Made by a program: the position numbers and the translations under genes. The notes beneath the pieces were generated by a model. The model ran no database searches. It had not been told where the DNA came from and saw only the letters and a program-made list of their open reading frames with translations. DNA of 64,000 nt, from the NCBI GenBank assembly GCA_951394405.1, contig OX596341.1, positions 2,294,001-2,358,000 on the forward strand, given 5' to 3'. This stretch comes from Coprinellus micaceus. Its lineage: Eukaryota; Basidiomycota; Agaricomycetes; Agaricales; Psathyrellaceae. Below are positions 33,359 through 43,480 of the stretch, one piece after another (the first letter of the stretch is position 1; every line of letters starts with the position of its first letter).

Positions 33359-35979
33359 ATGGCTCAGGTCGTCCTACTACTGGGTAAGTCCCGTGGGCTT
33401 ACGATCGATAAAGGAAGGGCTAATGTTCTCCGGTAGGTGCAAGCTCTGGCGTGGCTATAGGCCCTGAACGGGGGGACCCTGAGAAGCCTGTAGTTCATAG
33501 GGCGAAGAAGTCTGCACAGAATCCCTCAAAATCTGGGCCAGGCACCTCACACCCAGCACTATTTGGTTCCAACAGGAAGCGCACCAGCCCAGTCACCATG
33601 GTCCACAAGTCTACAGAACCTCTCATTTTTCCTTGGCCCCAAGATCAGGACGAGCTTAGAGAAAATAGGGTTCGGGCCAACAAGCGCGCGAGAGAGGCAG
33701 GTACATTCGCGGACGACGATGTGCCTGCTCCTCGAAGGTTTGGGAGGATCGCGACGACGCACCAACCCCCCTTTCGCATGCGCGGGGCGAACGAGCAGCC
33801 TGCAAAGCGGGCACGGACACCGAAAGTCAACATTGACCGGGAACTGGCGCTAAGAGTTGACAACGAGGTGGTCGACAAAGGACCGGGACCGCTTTCAGGG
33901 TCGGCCTCTGGCGAAGGCTCTCAGTCTGACATGGATGTGGACGAAGAGCCCCTCCCAGCACGCCCTCCCGGACCTGTCCTGACAACGGCACGTAAGACAT
34001 TCTCCCATGCAGCTCCTCAGGTCGCACGCAAAGCTGTGCGAAGGCCCCCCAGGCCGTCTCCGAGTCCATCTCCAGAGCCCTCTTATCTAGCACGACGTAC
34101 AAACACTGTCACCAAGAAAGTGGGGCGAAGCGCGTAGGTATCGGCTGGAAACATCCAATCCATGAACCAGGCGCTGACCAATCGCATAGGGGGGTGTTCA
34201 AGGCCGCACGGAAAGTAGATTTCATTCCCACTGATAGCGAGAGTGAAAACGAGGATAACAGCGACGACGACAAAAGTGACGCATCGTACAGGAGCCGCCG
34301 ATCGACCCATCAACCTGCCGAAGACTCGGAAGAGGAGTATGAACTCGATGTCAAGTTAGAGGAGGACGAATATGCGGGCCTCCGGCCTTTTGGTCCACCG
34401 GAATTGATCAGGTTGGATTCTCCTCCCCCAATTACCATCCCACTCCCCCAAATCGACTCCGAGTATACTGTAAATCCGTTCCCGCCACGCCTTGCTGCCG
34501 CGTTGTCCTCACTCGCCCCAGCGGTAGCCTCTCTGCACCTTCATGAAACGCGCCAACTTCCTTTCCTCGTCCGCAACCTCCGAAGAGGGTTTCTTCTTAG
34601 GTGCGAATCATTAGGAATGTCGCTGAAGAAGAGCGCAGAGAACATATCGTTGAGAGTGAAGTACCAACATGTCGACGATATCGAACATCAGGTCCTGTCG
34701 AGGAAGTGGAAGTGTCCGGTTTGTTCACTCCATGGGGAGCTCCCCAACCAGGGTGTGTTGGCCAGCCACTTGGATTGGGATCACGCTGAACTCTTCGTTG
34801 AGTGGCAACAACCCATGTCGAATTCTGTAGGTGTCGTCCTTCTGTTCAATCCATTCCATGATGCTCAACGCTGTGCAGTGGACCGTGAATATCTTGGTGC
34901 CTGAAGCCCTCCCGGTCCCTGATTTGCCTCACGAGGACCGCCGTCAAGAAGCAGACGAGGCCGCAGGCTCAGTGATCCCACAACGAGACGCAACCATGGA
35001 TGTGGACGTGCCTACGGATCCACTTCCCGCAGTCCCGGCCAAGAGACGGGAAACTCTCTTCCCTTTCGTCGCTCTTTCTCCTCCAGCATCGCCTCGCCCT
35101 TCGGCTTCGGCTTCCGCAGCAGCAGAGAGGCCACCACCCGTTTCAGCTACCCCTGAAACAAGTGCCTCCCCTGCTCCCTCTTCTTTCATTTCCCCGACTC
35201 CCTTCGGTGACATCAAAGGCAAAGGCAAACAGCGAATTTACTTTCAACCAACACCTAGTACCACGACGCCGTCGGCTCGGGGGCAATCGACGACGGCTAC
35301 AGGAACGTCGACTACAGGTCGTAGCTCCACTTCAGCTGGGACTGCCCGAATGCCATCCACCGCGTTCGTTGGACCCGATGGGAAGCGCTATCCTACCCCA
35401 CCACCGCCAGACGATCCTCTGGGGCCATCGGCGAGGAAACCGTATCTTCCCGCGAAACCTCTATATGACGGTGGGCAGACAGTATACTATTCCTGTCGTC
35501 CTGGGGGTGAGACTCTCTATGACTTATTGAACACCTTGCCGATGGAGCCATATGGCATACTGGACTGGGCAGTCCTGGATAGGGAGGAAGAGATTTTCGA
35601 GAGTGATGAGGTCAAGGATGAGTATAAGGTCATGCACGCCCTGTGGGCGAGGTGGATATTTCTAAACCGGTTCGTGGCATTATTCGCGTTTCTAACAGGG
35701 AGGAGCTAACAAAATGTTACAGGTCCTGCTTCTTATCCAATTATTACAAGGGAGCTGTCTCATTCATCGACGCGTACTGGAAGATGATACATAGGGCAGC
35801 AGGATGGGATGCATTGCGGTACTGGCTTCTGGTGGGTTCCCCCGTCACTTCAAGTGCATTTTGTGTTCACTGAGGTTCCGTAGATCTTACTTGCAAATAG
35901 GTTCTTGACTGCAAAGGAAGTCGCGAAACTCTTGAAACGTTATGAGGCACACACTGGAATGGACCACTGGAAGGAGTGA
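33359..35979 (+). CDS. SUZ12: Su(z)12-like VEFS-box protein (Polycomb PRC2 subunit)
   Basis: Exons 33359-33383, 33437-34133, 34190-34826, 34879-35669, 35723-35831 and 35884-35979 give 784 residues. A C2H2 zinc finger lies at C416, C419, H434 and H439 (WKCPVCSLHGELPNQG). The C-terminal region from about residue 660 resembles the VEFS box: WAVLDREEEIFESDEVKDEY, then KVMHALWARWI, a tail FIDAYWKMIHRAAGW, and an end in LLKRYEAHTGMDHW. Zinc finger plus VEFS box is the Su(z)12 arrangement. In PRC2, Su(z)12 binds the methyltransferase EZH2/E(z) and is needed for H3K27 methylation. Between the two domains is a 250-residue Ser/Thr/Pro-rich linker. The first 8-residue exon is uncertain; an internal Met at 33598 is an alternative start. 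Confidence 0.75.
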
Positions 35980-36133
35980 ATTCCAACACAATCATGAATG
36001 GGTTTGATCCACTGTACAGATTACATGCGGCATAAGGGAGGTGACATTAAAACATTATCTATCATGGTTCCTCTGTGGGTTCTAGGTCCATGTCAATGGT
36101 TGAAAGTCGTATCAACTTGTCGTCGAAGCAGTT

Positions 36134-37404
36134 TTACAGGAAGAAAAATGCAGAAGCGCTCGCAATGAAAGCACCAGTGAGGGCGTTGAAGAGCCCAGAC
36201 TGACCCAAACCAATGGCAGAGTTTCCGTTTGAGGAGCCCGATGAAGTGGTCGAGGATGGGATGCTGGTCACGGTGGTCTGGGCGCGAGTTGCGGTGGTGG
36301 GGGTGGAACTGGTCGAGGGTGTCGCGCCTTCAGGGGGTGACAGAACCTGATGTGGTGCCACGGTTCGGTCAGCTCAGCGCCGCCGGAAAAAGATAGGCTA
36401 CTCACCCCGCCTAAGACATGTGCAACTCCGTTGGACATAATGACGTTTCCTTGCAGCACAGCGACATCGTTGATGAACAACTGGTTGTCCCGCTTTCGGA
36501 CGGTGACAGGGATACCCAACAGGGTCTGGTATTGCTGCCCATCTTCCAGAGCGGTAGAGTACGCGACGTCCCCAACGATACTGTGGTACTTGAGAGCGTC
36601 GGTGAGTTGGGGGACGGTCATGGCCTTGACATCGATACCGGCAGCCTCGAATGCGGCGTCGGTGGGCGCAAAGCAGGTGAACTTGGGGACGGTGTCGACG
36701 AAGTCGGTGAGGTTGGCGCCCTGGAGGGCATCGAGCAGAGTGGAGAGCCTGGCGGTCTCAGCGGTCTGGGTGCAGGTTCGAGGGAAGTTGAGGACCCTAC
36801 CGGCGGATGAAGGGAGTCAATGTTAGCTCCATGCCTCGTGCAACACGTTCCTGTCGTGTGGCAGGACCGAAACTCACCTATCGACAATGTGCAGGAATCC
36901 ATTATCGAAAGCGACGTCGGGGGTGGTGACGTTTGAAGGGGTTCCAACCCCAGAATAGATCTTGAGTCCGCTGGGGGCCGTTTCCTGACCCGTGCTCCCA
37001 AACGCACTAGCAAACACGACGTTTGCCTTGCCCTCGAGATTGGCAAAGGTTTCGCTGAGCAAGGACGTGTCCGCGAGCGCTCCGCCCTGCCTGTCGAGAT
37101 CCGTGCTCCGCAAGGATAGAGGGAGGATGTGATAGGAGATGAGTTCCCTTGCTGAGGCCTCAGTGACGCTCGAGAGGTCGGTCCCCGTCTCTTGCAGGTA
37201 CTGGGAGATGGCGGCGTTGGTCGGCGCAAGAATAGTACCTCCCGTTGAATTCAGCTGCCCCAGCACTGAGGGGAATCGAGTGGCAATCGTGTTGAGGGTA
37301 GAGAGTTCCCGTTGCTCTGCAATGGCCTCCGTGACAGAGATTGCCAGCGAGAGGAGGGGCGAGGCGGTTAGGACGACGGCAACATGGTTGAAGATGCGGA
37401 CCAT
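36134..37404 (-). CDS. Secreted two-domain fasciclin (FAS1) protein, GPI-type
   Basis: Exons 37404-36878, 36796-36406 and 36346-36134 give 376 residues. A signal peptide (VAVVLTASPLLSLAIS) starts the protein. Two FAS1 domains follow, about 23-176 (TILAPTNAAI ... LISYHILPLSL ... FDNGFLHIVDRVL) and about 177-306 (FTCFAPTDAAF ... LKYHSIVGDVAYSTAL ... NGVAHVLGGVL). A Ser/Thr-rich stalk and a hydrophobic end (LFNALTGAFIASASAFFFL) form a likely GPI-anchor signal. FAS1 proteins mediate cell-surface adhesion and matrix contacts in fungi. The introns lie after each domain's last strand, fitting domain duplication. Confidence 0.88.
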
Positions 37405-38778
37405 GGCAAGGGACGAAGGAAATGCGATGGGTTGGGGAAGAGAAGACTGAATTCAGATCCTTATTTCTCGAAGCGGCCTTGTTTATATACCTTGGACAGA
37501 CGCCGCTCACCGTTAGCGCCTTTCCAGGGTATGGCATTTCACCATTGTGACGGTATTCAATTCATTTGTCGGATGCCAAATGTCCGGGATGCGTTCTTAT
37601 CGGGGATCCCATGCTACACTTGGTCTATGGCGATGTCGCGTCCCTGAGACACGGTGCAATGCGGTGCATGATGGATGAAACAAGCGCCCATGTCCGCTCA
37701 CAACAAGTCCCCGGAGCCGCCAGGGGTTCCTTGTCGATTTACTTCTCGCAACGTTAGGCGGCCCTTCTTTGCACAACAGATGGGGGGTCTCTACGGGGCC
37801 ATTGACCCAGCACATATCGATTTGCGGCGGGCCGCAGTGACGACGTTCAGTTTCTCGTGGCTGCCGCTGCACCTCTCGATCGCAGCTCGTGTGGGGGAGT
37901 TTGATGATGGCGAATTCGTATGCCAAGCTCGACAAGAACTCTTGTATTCGATGTGGATGCTAGAAGGAATGAAGGGTTACGTCGGAGAAGCAATAATTTA
38001 ATACGCAGAGAAAAACGTGGCTGAAGGCTATGTGGACCTGTAGGCCTGCCTGATGCCGCCAGTGCCGTGCAAATCTGAGGTTCTGAACATTCGGAAGACA
38101 AGGACAAGCCATTAGGCAACATACCCGCCCCTCCCTGAACGGATCTTCTGGCATAAAATACACCTGCACTCAAGGGTGCATCCCTTGAAGATTATGATGC
38201 CCAAGACGGGAGAAGGGCCCTCGCCTTCTTTATCGGACTAGAAGCGGCGGGGACCTGTCGGACCTTTTGATGGCACATTGACGCAGGGCGGCTTCTGTGG
38301 GCGCTTAATTGATGGGGGCCGCGCATTGTCACCGTAATTTGACGGACAGAGATCTGATAATATCCTTGAAACGTTCTATGGCAATCACTAACTTCCACTT
38401 CACGACTCCAAGTCAATAGAATCGTCACCAGGGGGGTCCGAGGGGTCCCATGTCAGACAAGATTGCGCGGGATGGGGTCACGGTGAGCGCCCGTCGTCGG
38501 CCTTCTGCCCGAGAACCTCCATCACTAGAATCTTCGCATACGCAGGGTGCAGACCGCGTGTCCTTGCGGATTTTTGAGTTTTCATAAGAAGTCCAAGCGG
38601 GAAAGTCCTAAACAGTGTTACCCTCATTCAGCTTCTATCCGCAGTTCTGAGAGGTGGAGGCGTACCCCAAAGCATCTCCCGCATAAAAAGGGTGTCGCCT
38701 GGCCAATAGCCCCCCTAGTCTCTGTCTCCCCACTGGCCTTACCCCAGATTCTTCTCCGTCGTTTCATTCGCTTACAAA
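37405..38778. other. Divergent intergenic region, fasciclin / GTPase A
   Basis: 1.37 kb containing the fasciclin TATA box and, near 38683, a CATAAAAAG box about 95 bp upstream of GTPase A. No coding exon could be supported. Confidence 0.5.
37482..37489 (-). promoter_or_regulatory. TATA box of the fasciclin gene
   Basis: TATATAAA on the minus strand lies 78 bp upstream of the ATG at 37404, a typical distance. Confidence 0.55.
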
Positions 38779-39729
38779 ATGCAGCTCACCGGGTACGCTG
38801 AAGCCTGTTCTTGATAACGGGCCTCCACTAACTCACTGTGGTACCAGACAAACGACTGATATGCCGCCGAGTACTCGCCATAATGTCATCGTCATTGGAG
38901 AGACGGGAGCTGGGAAGAGCTCCGTTATCAACATACTCCGAGGTTCCAATGTAGCAGCCGTTTCATCCGGGGCATCGGGGTGCACACTGTCTTCCACCGG
39001 GTACGAAGGCACCATTGGAAGCCACCTCTTTACCTTCTGGGACACCGCAGGCCTCAACGAAGGTGACCTCGGGAAGGTTCCCGACATGCAGGCTGTCATC
39101 GGCCTATACCAGCTCTTGCAGAAGCTCAAAGGGGGCGTGAGCCTCCTGGTCTTTGTATGAAGGCGCCGAGGATTACCGAGGCGGGGCGCAAGAACTGGGA
39201 CCTGTTCCGGAACCTGCTGTGCCACGGGAAGGTTCCTGCGGTCATCGCTGTCGCCCACCTCGACCAGGAGGACATGGGCTCTTGGTGGTCCAACGACAAG
39301 GCGATGTTCATCCAGAACGGAATACGACCTAGCGACGGCGTGTATCGCCAGTATCCCGGTAACCTTGAAGGCTCGGAGGACTCCACGACGAAGTCCGACG
39401 TTGGGGCAGCATGCATCACTGCGACGAAGGGAAAGTTGCGCAAGAATGGCCAGTACGGCTTGGAGGAGGAGTATGAGGAGTCCCGCTGGAAGATCAGGAA
39501 GCTCGTTTTTGAGTCGCACCTCCCCAAGCCTTGGAAGGCTGAGCCGGTGAAGTGGTTCCAGGAGGTGGTGAAGGAGGTGAGATCGGGGCATTGGCTGTGC
39601 CCAGACGTTAGGCAGGTCACTGACTACTTGCCGGGGCAGGGCGTATATGGGTTGATGGAGAGGTGGGGGATGAAAAGCGAGCAGGAGGCAATGAAGGTTG
39701 CCAAGGCCATCGAGGAAAGTGTTGAGTAG
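38779..39729 (+). pseudogene. G-domain P-loop GTPase A, frameshifted
   Basis: A 14-nt first exon (38779-38792) is spliced to 38848. The frame reads GETGAGKSS (G1), WDTAGLNEGD (G3) and GGVSLLVF, then meets TGA at 39158-39160. The other copies in the cluster read FCM or VYC at this point. Aligned with GTPases D and E, one nucleotide is missing in the stretch at about 39154. The remaining two thirds continue open in the +1 frame from 39157 to 39729 with the family blocks (KNWDLFRNLL, AVAHLDQED, CITATKGK, ESHLPKPWK). The stop and a new ATG overlap as ATGA. It is a recent pseudogene, a sequencing error, or a gene whose halves are read separately. No substitution is needed elsewhere to keep either half open. 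Confidence 0.75.
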
Positions 39730-40213
39730 ACGATTCCGGGCCTCGCTCCTAGTTGTACCGTAGTGGCTTCGGAAAATTTATGCCGTGTAGGAGACTGATT
39801 TAGCAGAGACCGAGTCAAAGGCAAAATGTTGCAGTCAAGGAGGTCGTGGATCTCTTTTTACGGAGGGTTCGTGGCTGAGCGTTGATTGATCAGAGTGGGA
39901 CGCGCGGCGGGAACTGAGTCAAGTGCTCATCGGCCCTCCCCTTCGGAGAACAATATCCTAGATGTACTTGATCAGAAACTAAAGAAATGTAATCATAATA
40001 GACTGCCTAGACGGTATCCGGAACATTTCTGGGAGGCGGTCCTACATGTACAATGTTGAAAGGGAAGAAATCATGCGGGCGCCTAAAAATGTCGGGGACG
40101 AGAAAAGGCTCGATAAAAGCATCATAAAGATATATGGGCTGATGAGAAGAATGTGGCTGTCTATCGATGAGCCTCGGTTATTCGACGCCAAGTAAAACGT
40201 ACGTAAAACTCAT
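39730..40213. other. Spacer between convergent GTPases A and B
   Basis: 484 bp of 3' flank shared by two convergent genes. No gene seen. Confidence 0.55.
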
Positions 40214-41165
40214 TCATGGTGTATGAGGAATAGCATCTTGGAGAATCTTTATAATTTCCTTCGCCGCCTCAAATGTCAGGCCCCATCTCTCCATTATGAT
40301 CATCGCGCCCCGTCCTGGGATCTTAACTTTCTCAGGATGAGGGCACAACCAATTCCCCACCATCCGGGTGGAGTCCTGGAACCATGACACCTGCTCGACC
40401 CTCCATGGTATCGGAAGATGCGACTCGTATATGAGTTTCTTGAGTTTCCAGATCGACAGGTCGTACTCTTCCTGCAACATGTATCCGCCCCTGCGTAGCA
40501 ATTTCCCTTTTGTCGCGGTGATACAAGCAACCCCGACGTCCGACCCCGGCTGTTCCAGTTGTCCGTCGGCCTCCTCCACCCACGGGCCCATCTCGTCATA
40601 CTTCCTGTAGGTGTCGGGAGTAGGCACGACGCCGTGGTCCGCAAACACCCGCAGATTGTCTGCCCACCACACGTCCGTGTCTACTTGGTCGAGATGGGTG
40701 ACGGCGATGGCTACAGGAACCTGATTTTGGCAGATGATTTCTTTAAACAACTGCCAGTTTTTCTGAACGGCGGCCCATGTACTCTTCGGCTTGATCATAC
40801 AGAACACCAATAGACTCACCCCGCCCTCGAGGTTTTGCAAGAGGTGATAGAGCGCTCCGACTGCCTTCCAATCGGGCACCTTTCCCACGTCCGTCTCGTT
40901 CAGCCCGGCGGTGTCCCAGAATGTGTACTGCTGGTCGCAAATCGTGCCCGCGTAGCCAGTGGAAGAGAGAGTACAGCCAGAAGCCTTTGAAGAGACGGGG
41001 ACTTCGTCTGAGCCCCGCAGCATATTGATGATCGAGCTCTTCCCGGCACCCGTCTCGCCAAAGAGGACGATATTATGGCGGACGGTGACTGGGTCGGTAC
41101 TTTGGTACTGAACGTCAGCCTCGCTCCGGACAGCTTAAATGTATCGGGTTCGGTACGCACTGCAT
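40214..41165 (-). CDS. G-domain P-loop GTPase B (AIG1/MMR_HSR1-like)
   Basis: A 9-nt first exon (41165-41157, encoding MQC) and a second exon (41107-40214) give 300 residues. G1 is GETGAGKSS, G3 WDTAGLNETD, G4-like AVTHLDQVD, and CITATKGK may serve as the G5 loop. The C-terminal 90 residues (YESHLPIPWRVEQVSWF ... MERWG) are shared with the cluster but are not a known domain. No membrane segment is present. Related proteins are listed as P-loop NTPase or G-domain proteins and are multiplied in Agaricomycetes; function is unknown. It is transcribed toward GTPase A. Confidence 0.78.
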
Positions 41166-41510
41166 GTTGATAGCGGTGAGGACGACGAAGATCACTGGGG
41201 CGAAGTTCGGCTGCGGACGAGCTTGGACCCAGACTCTGAGTGGATTTCCCTCAAACCTGCGTCTCTTTTATCCAGGAAGGTGGGAGGACCCCCGGGAAGT
41301 GGAGGCGCTGATATAACCTGGGCTTGACAGAGAAGAATCGACTATTTTGGCGGACCGGACGGAGTTTGGGTGCTTTGACACCAAGTTAGGTGCCGACCGG
41401 TCGCCAACTACCCTTTCAGGCCCAAACACCGCTTTGGTGGGCGAGATCGAAGTACTCCAAGGTTCCCGGGGGTCTTGAGATGGGTCGAGGGCAAGCGAAG
41501 TGTTTATGGT

Positions 41511-41534
41511 TGTGTGTGTGTGTGTGTGTGTGTG
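41511..41534. repeat. (TG)12 microsatellite
   Basis: Twelve uninterrupted TG units, a likely length-variable site. Confidence 0.9.
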
Positions 41535-41542
41535 GATGTCTA

Positions 41543-41620
41543 AGCTGCGGTTCGAAGATGGCTTAGTTTCACGAGGCAAGGTTCCTGGGCGCCTATTAAA
41601 ACACGTACCCCTGTGGTTCG
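41543..41620 (+). repeat. Imperfect direct repeat, copy 1
   Basis: Shares GCTGCGG.TCGAAGA, TTAGTT.CACGAGGCAAG and ACACGTACCC in the same order and spacing with 41893-41972. Confidence 0.65.
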
Positions 41621-41892
41621 CAGTGTGAACCTCTCCAAAGTATTTGCGTCAGTTATGAATACCCGTTAATTTGAACGGTGGAGTCTAGACTGTCAACATG
41701 TTAGTAGAGTATGTTAGATGCTGCCAGTGCTGAGTGGCACATAGGCCCGGACTCAGTTGGTGGGCGACGATGTGACTGGGTCGTTGTTGGGTGTGGCTTG
41801 GGTGTGGCAATCCTTCACCATACAAAGTTGAGGGCACTGAGTGGAGTTAATGCGGGAAGATGATTGGAGACCATGCGCAGTTCACAAAGCAG

Positions 41893-41972
41893 GGCTGCGG
41901 ATCGAAGACACGTTAGTTCCACGAGGCAAGAGTACTCGAGCGTCTAGTTGGACACGTACCCGTTGTGAATGG
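41893..41972 (+). repeat. Imperfect direct repeat, copy 2
   Basis: Second copy of the roughly 75-bp repeat, about 350 bp downstream of the first. Confidence 0.65.
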
Positions 41973-42336
41973 TCGCGAAGGGCTGTCCGTGTCGATTCGA
42001 TGTGAGTATCCGTGAGGTTGGTACTTGTGGTCCGAACTGGGAAGGTGCAAGCATGTCGAGACGGTGCAGCACGACGTCGGTGACCTACCGTCAACGGTGG
42101 CATCCCTGCTGGACAAAGTCTGGGGAGAAGCAAAGGGCTGGCCTCCTCCCCGAGGTTCTCGTGGGCGTCCGAACAATTCATTGACGGTTCAGTTCGAAAC
42201 AAGGGAAACCGAGTCGTCATAGACGCAAAGAAAGCGAGGAGCATTACGAAAACAAGAGATGAATACAACACTATTCAGTCAGTGCACGAGTCCCAAGATC
42301 CTTGAATTCCGAGTCATCCAAGCGCTTCTCAGAGAT

Positions 42337-43233
42337 TTAGTCCAAGCGTTTGTCCGAGACGTTGCCCGTCTTTTGGTTGAGCTCGGTCGCCAGTCTGTCG
42401 TACTCCTTCGCGTTCTGGGCAGCCTGGAGCTTCAGAGTCGCAAAGTCGCGCTCCTGAGCCTCGAGCTCCTTGACGCGCTTCTTGAGGGCGGCGACGTCTT
42501 CAGATCCGGAGGCTTTGGACTGCGGAAGAGAGTCAAGGTTTAGTTAGCTTTAGATACAAAGATAAAATGGGATGCAAGACGCACAGACTGCTTGAGCTTG
42601 GAGTACTCTTCTTGGGTGTGAATCAGGTCGAGGGAGATGTAGAATGTCCTGGTCAGGACAAGAGAGAGGAAGAGGGTGAATCCAGTCAGGTAGACGTTGC
42701 GTTGTGCGCTAATGCGGGGCTTGGGTTAGCCTTTAATCGAAAGAACAATGAAAGACACGCACTAGAACTTTCGTGCTGCGAGATTGGTATCCGTTCTCAC
42801 GTCCTGGATCACATTGCCCCTACCCTGCTTCGCAAGGTCGGCCTCTGCGCCTACTCGGTACATTCGCTGCACGGCATCGAGGAAGAGGATTGCTACGAAT
42901 CTGTTGTGGGACGAGCTATGTCGTTAGAATCTGCTCTTCCTGTCAAGGTGGATCGACGCACATGAATGAAATCTTGAGACCATAGGCGAGTTTCGCGATG
43001 AGGGGCGAGGTTGAGAAGAAGTTGAAGACTTTCTTCTTGATTGTGAATGGCAGAGGAGCGACTAGAGCGCAGAACGTGCCCATCTACTCGTCGTCATTAG
43101 TTGTGGGGAGATGTCTCCGAACTGGGGAACTTGCCTCTCCGGCGAGGAGGAGGAATGTCAGAGTATAGCTATTCAATCTATCAGTTTCTCGTCGACATTA
43201 CACTCGCTCAAAGAATACCGACTAGACAGTCAT
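42337..43233 (-). CDS. YET3: BAP31/Yet3-family ER membrane protein
   Basis: Six exons (43233-43223, 43168-43135, 43083-42962, 42900-42763, 42708-42585, 42519-42337) give 203 residues. It starts MTVYYTLTFLLLAGE, as BAP31 proteins do. Three membrane spans follow, with the diagnostic IAKLAYGLKISFIFVAILFLDAVQRMYRV and the loop ending AARKFYAQRNVYLTGFTLFL. The C-terminal half is a cytosolic coiled coil. BAP31/Yet proteins sit in the ER and help sort or control the quality of membrane proteins. There is no KKXX signal at the C-terminus (ends KRLD). Intron 2 starts with GC (GAG/GCAAGT), a GC-AG intron. Confidence 0.9.
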
Positions 43234-43480
43234 TCTGAGGGGTCTTGAGCGTCGCGACGCGTTGAGGAGGAGGAAGATGAGTGCTCCAACCAACTCCGAA
43301 CGCATTTATCGCCTGCACTGGTTCGGCTCACATGACGTCAATGACACGACTCGCTGACCCTAACCCGAGCTACGAACCAGGCCAGCCGAGCCAGCGTGAC
43401 GCAAGCTCGCGTTACGCGTCATATTTAAGCATTTATTGCTTCCAAATTCCAATTTGACTCCCTCTTTCATCCCGACGACC

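Larger units (their letters stand above)
41166..42336. other. Intergenic with repeat pair and microsatellite
   Basis: 1.17 kb between divergently placed genes. It holds a (TG)12 tract (41511-41534) and an imperfect direct repeat of about 75 bp (41543-41620 and 41893-41972). No coding exon supported. Confidence 0.55.

Noticed and set aside
42259..42965. Plus-strand leucine-rich frames at 42259-42965
   Set aside because: They are antisense shadows of BAP31 exons, whose minus-strand model restores a complete family member.
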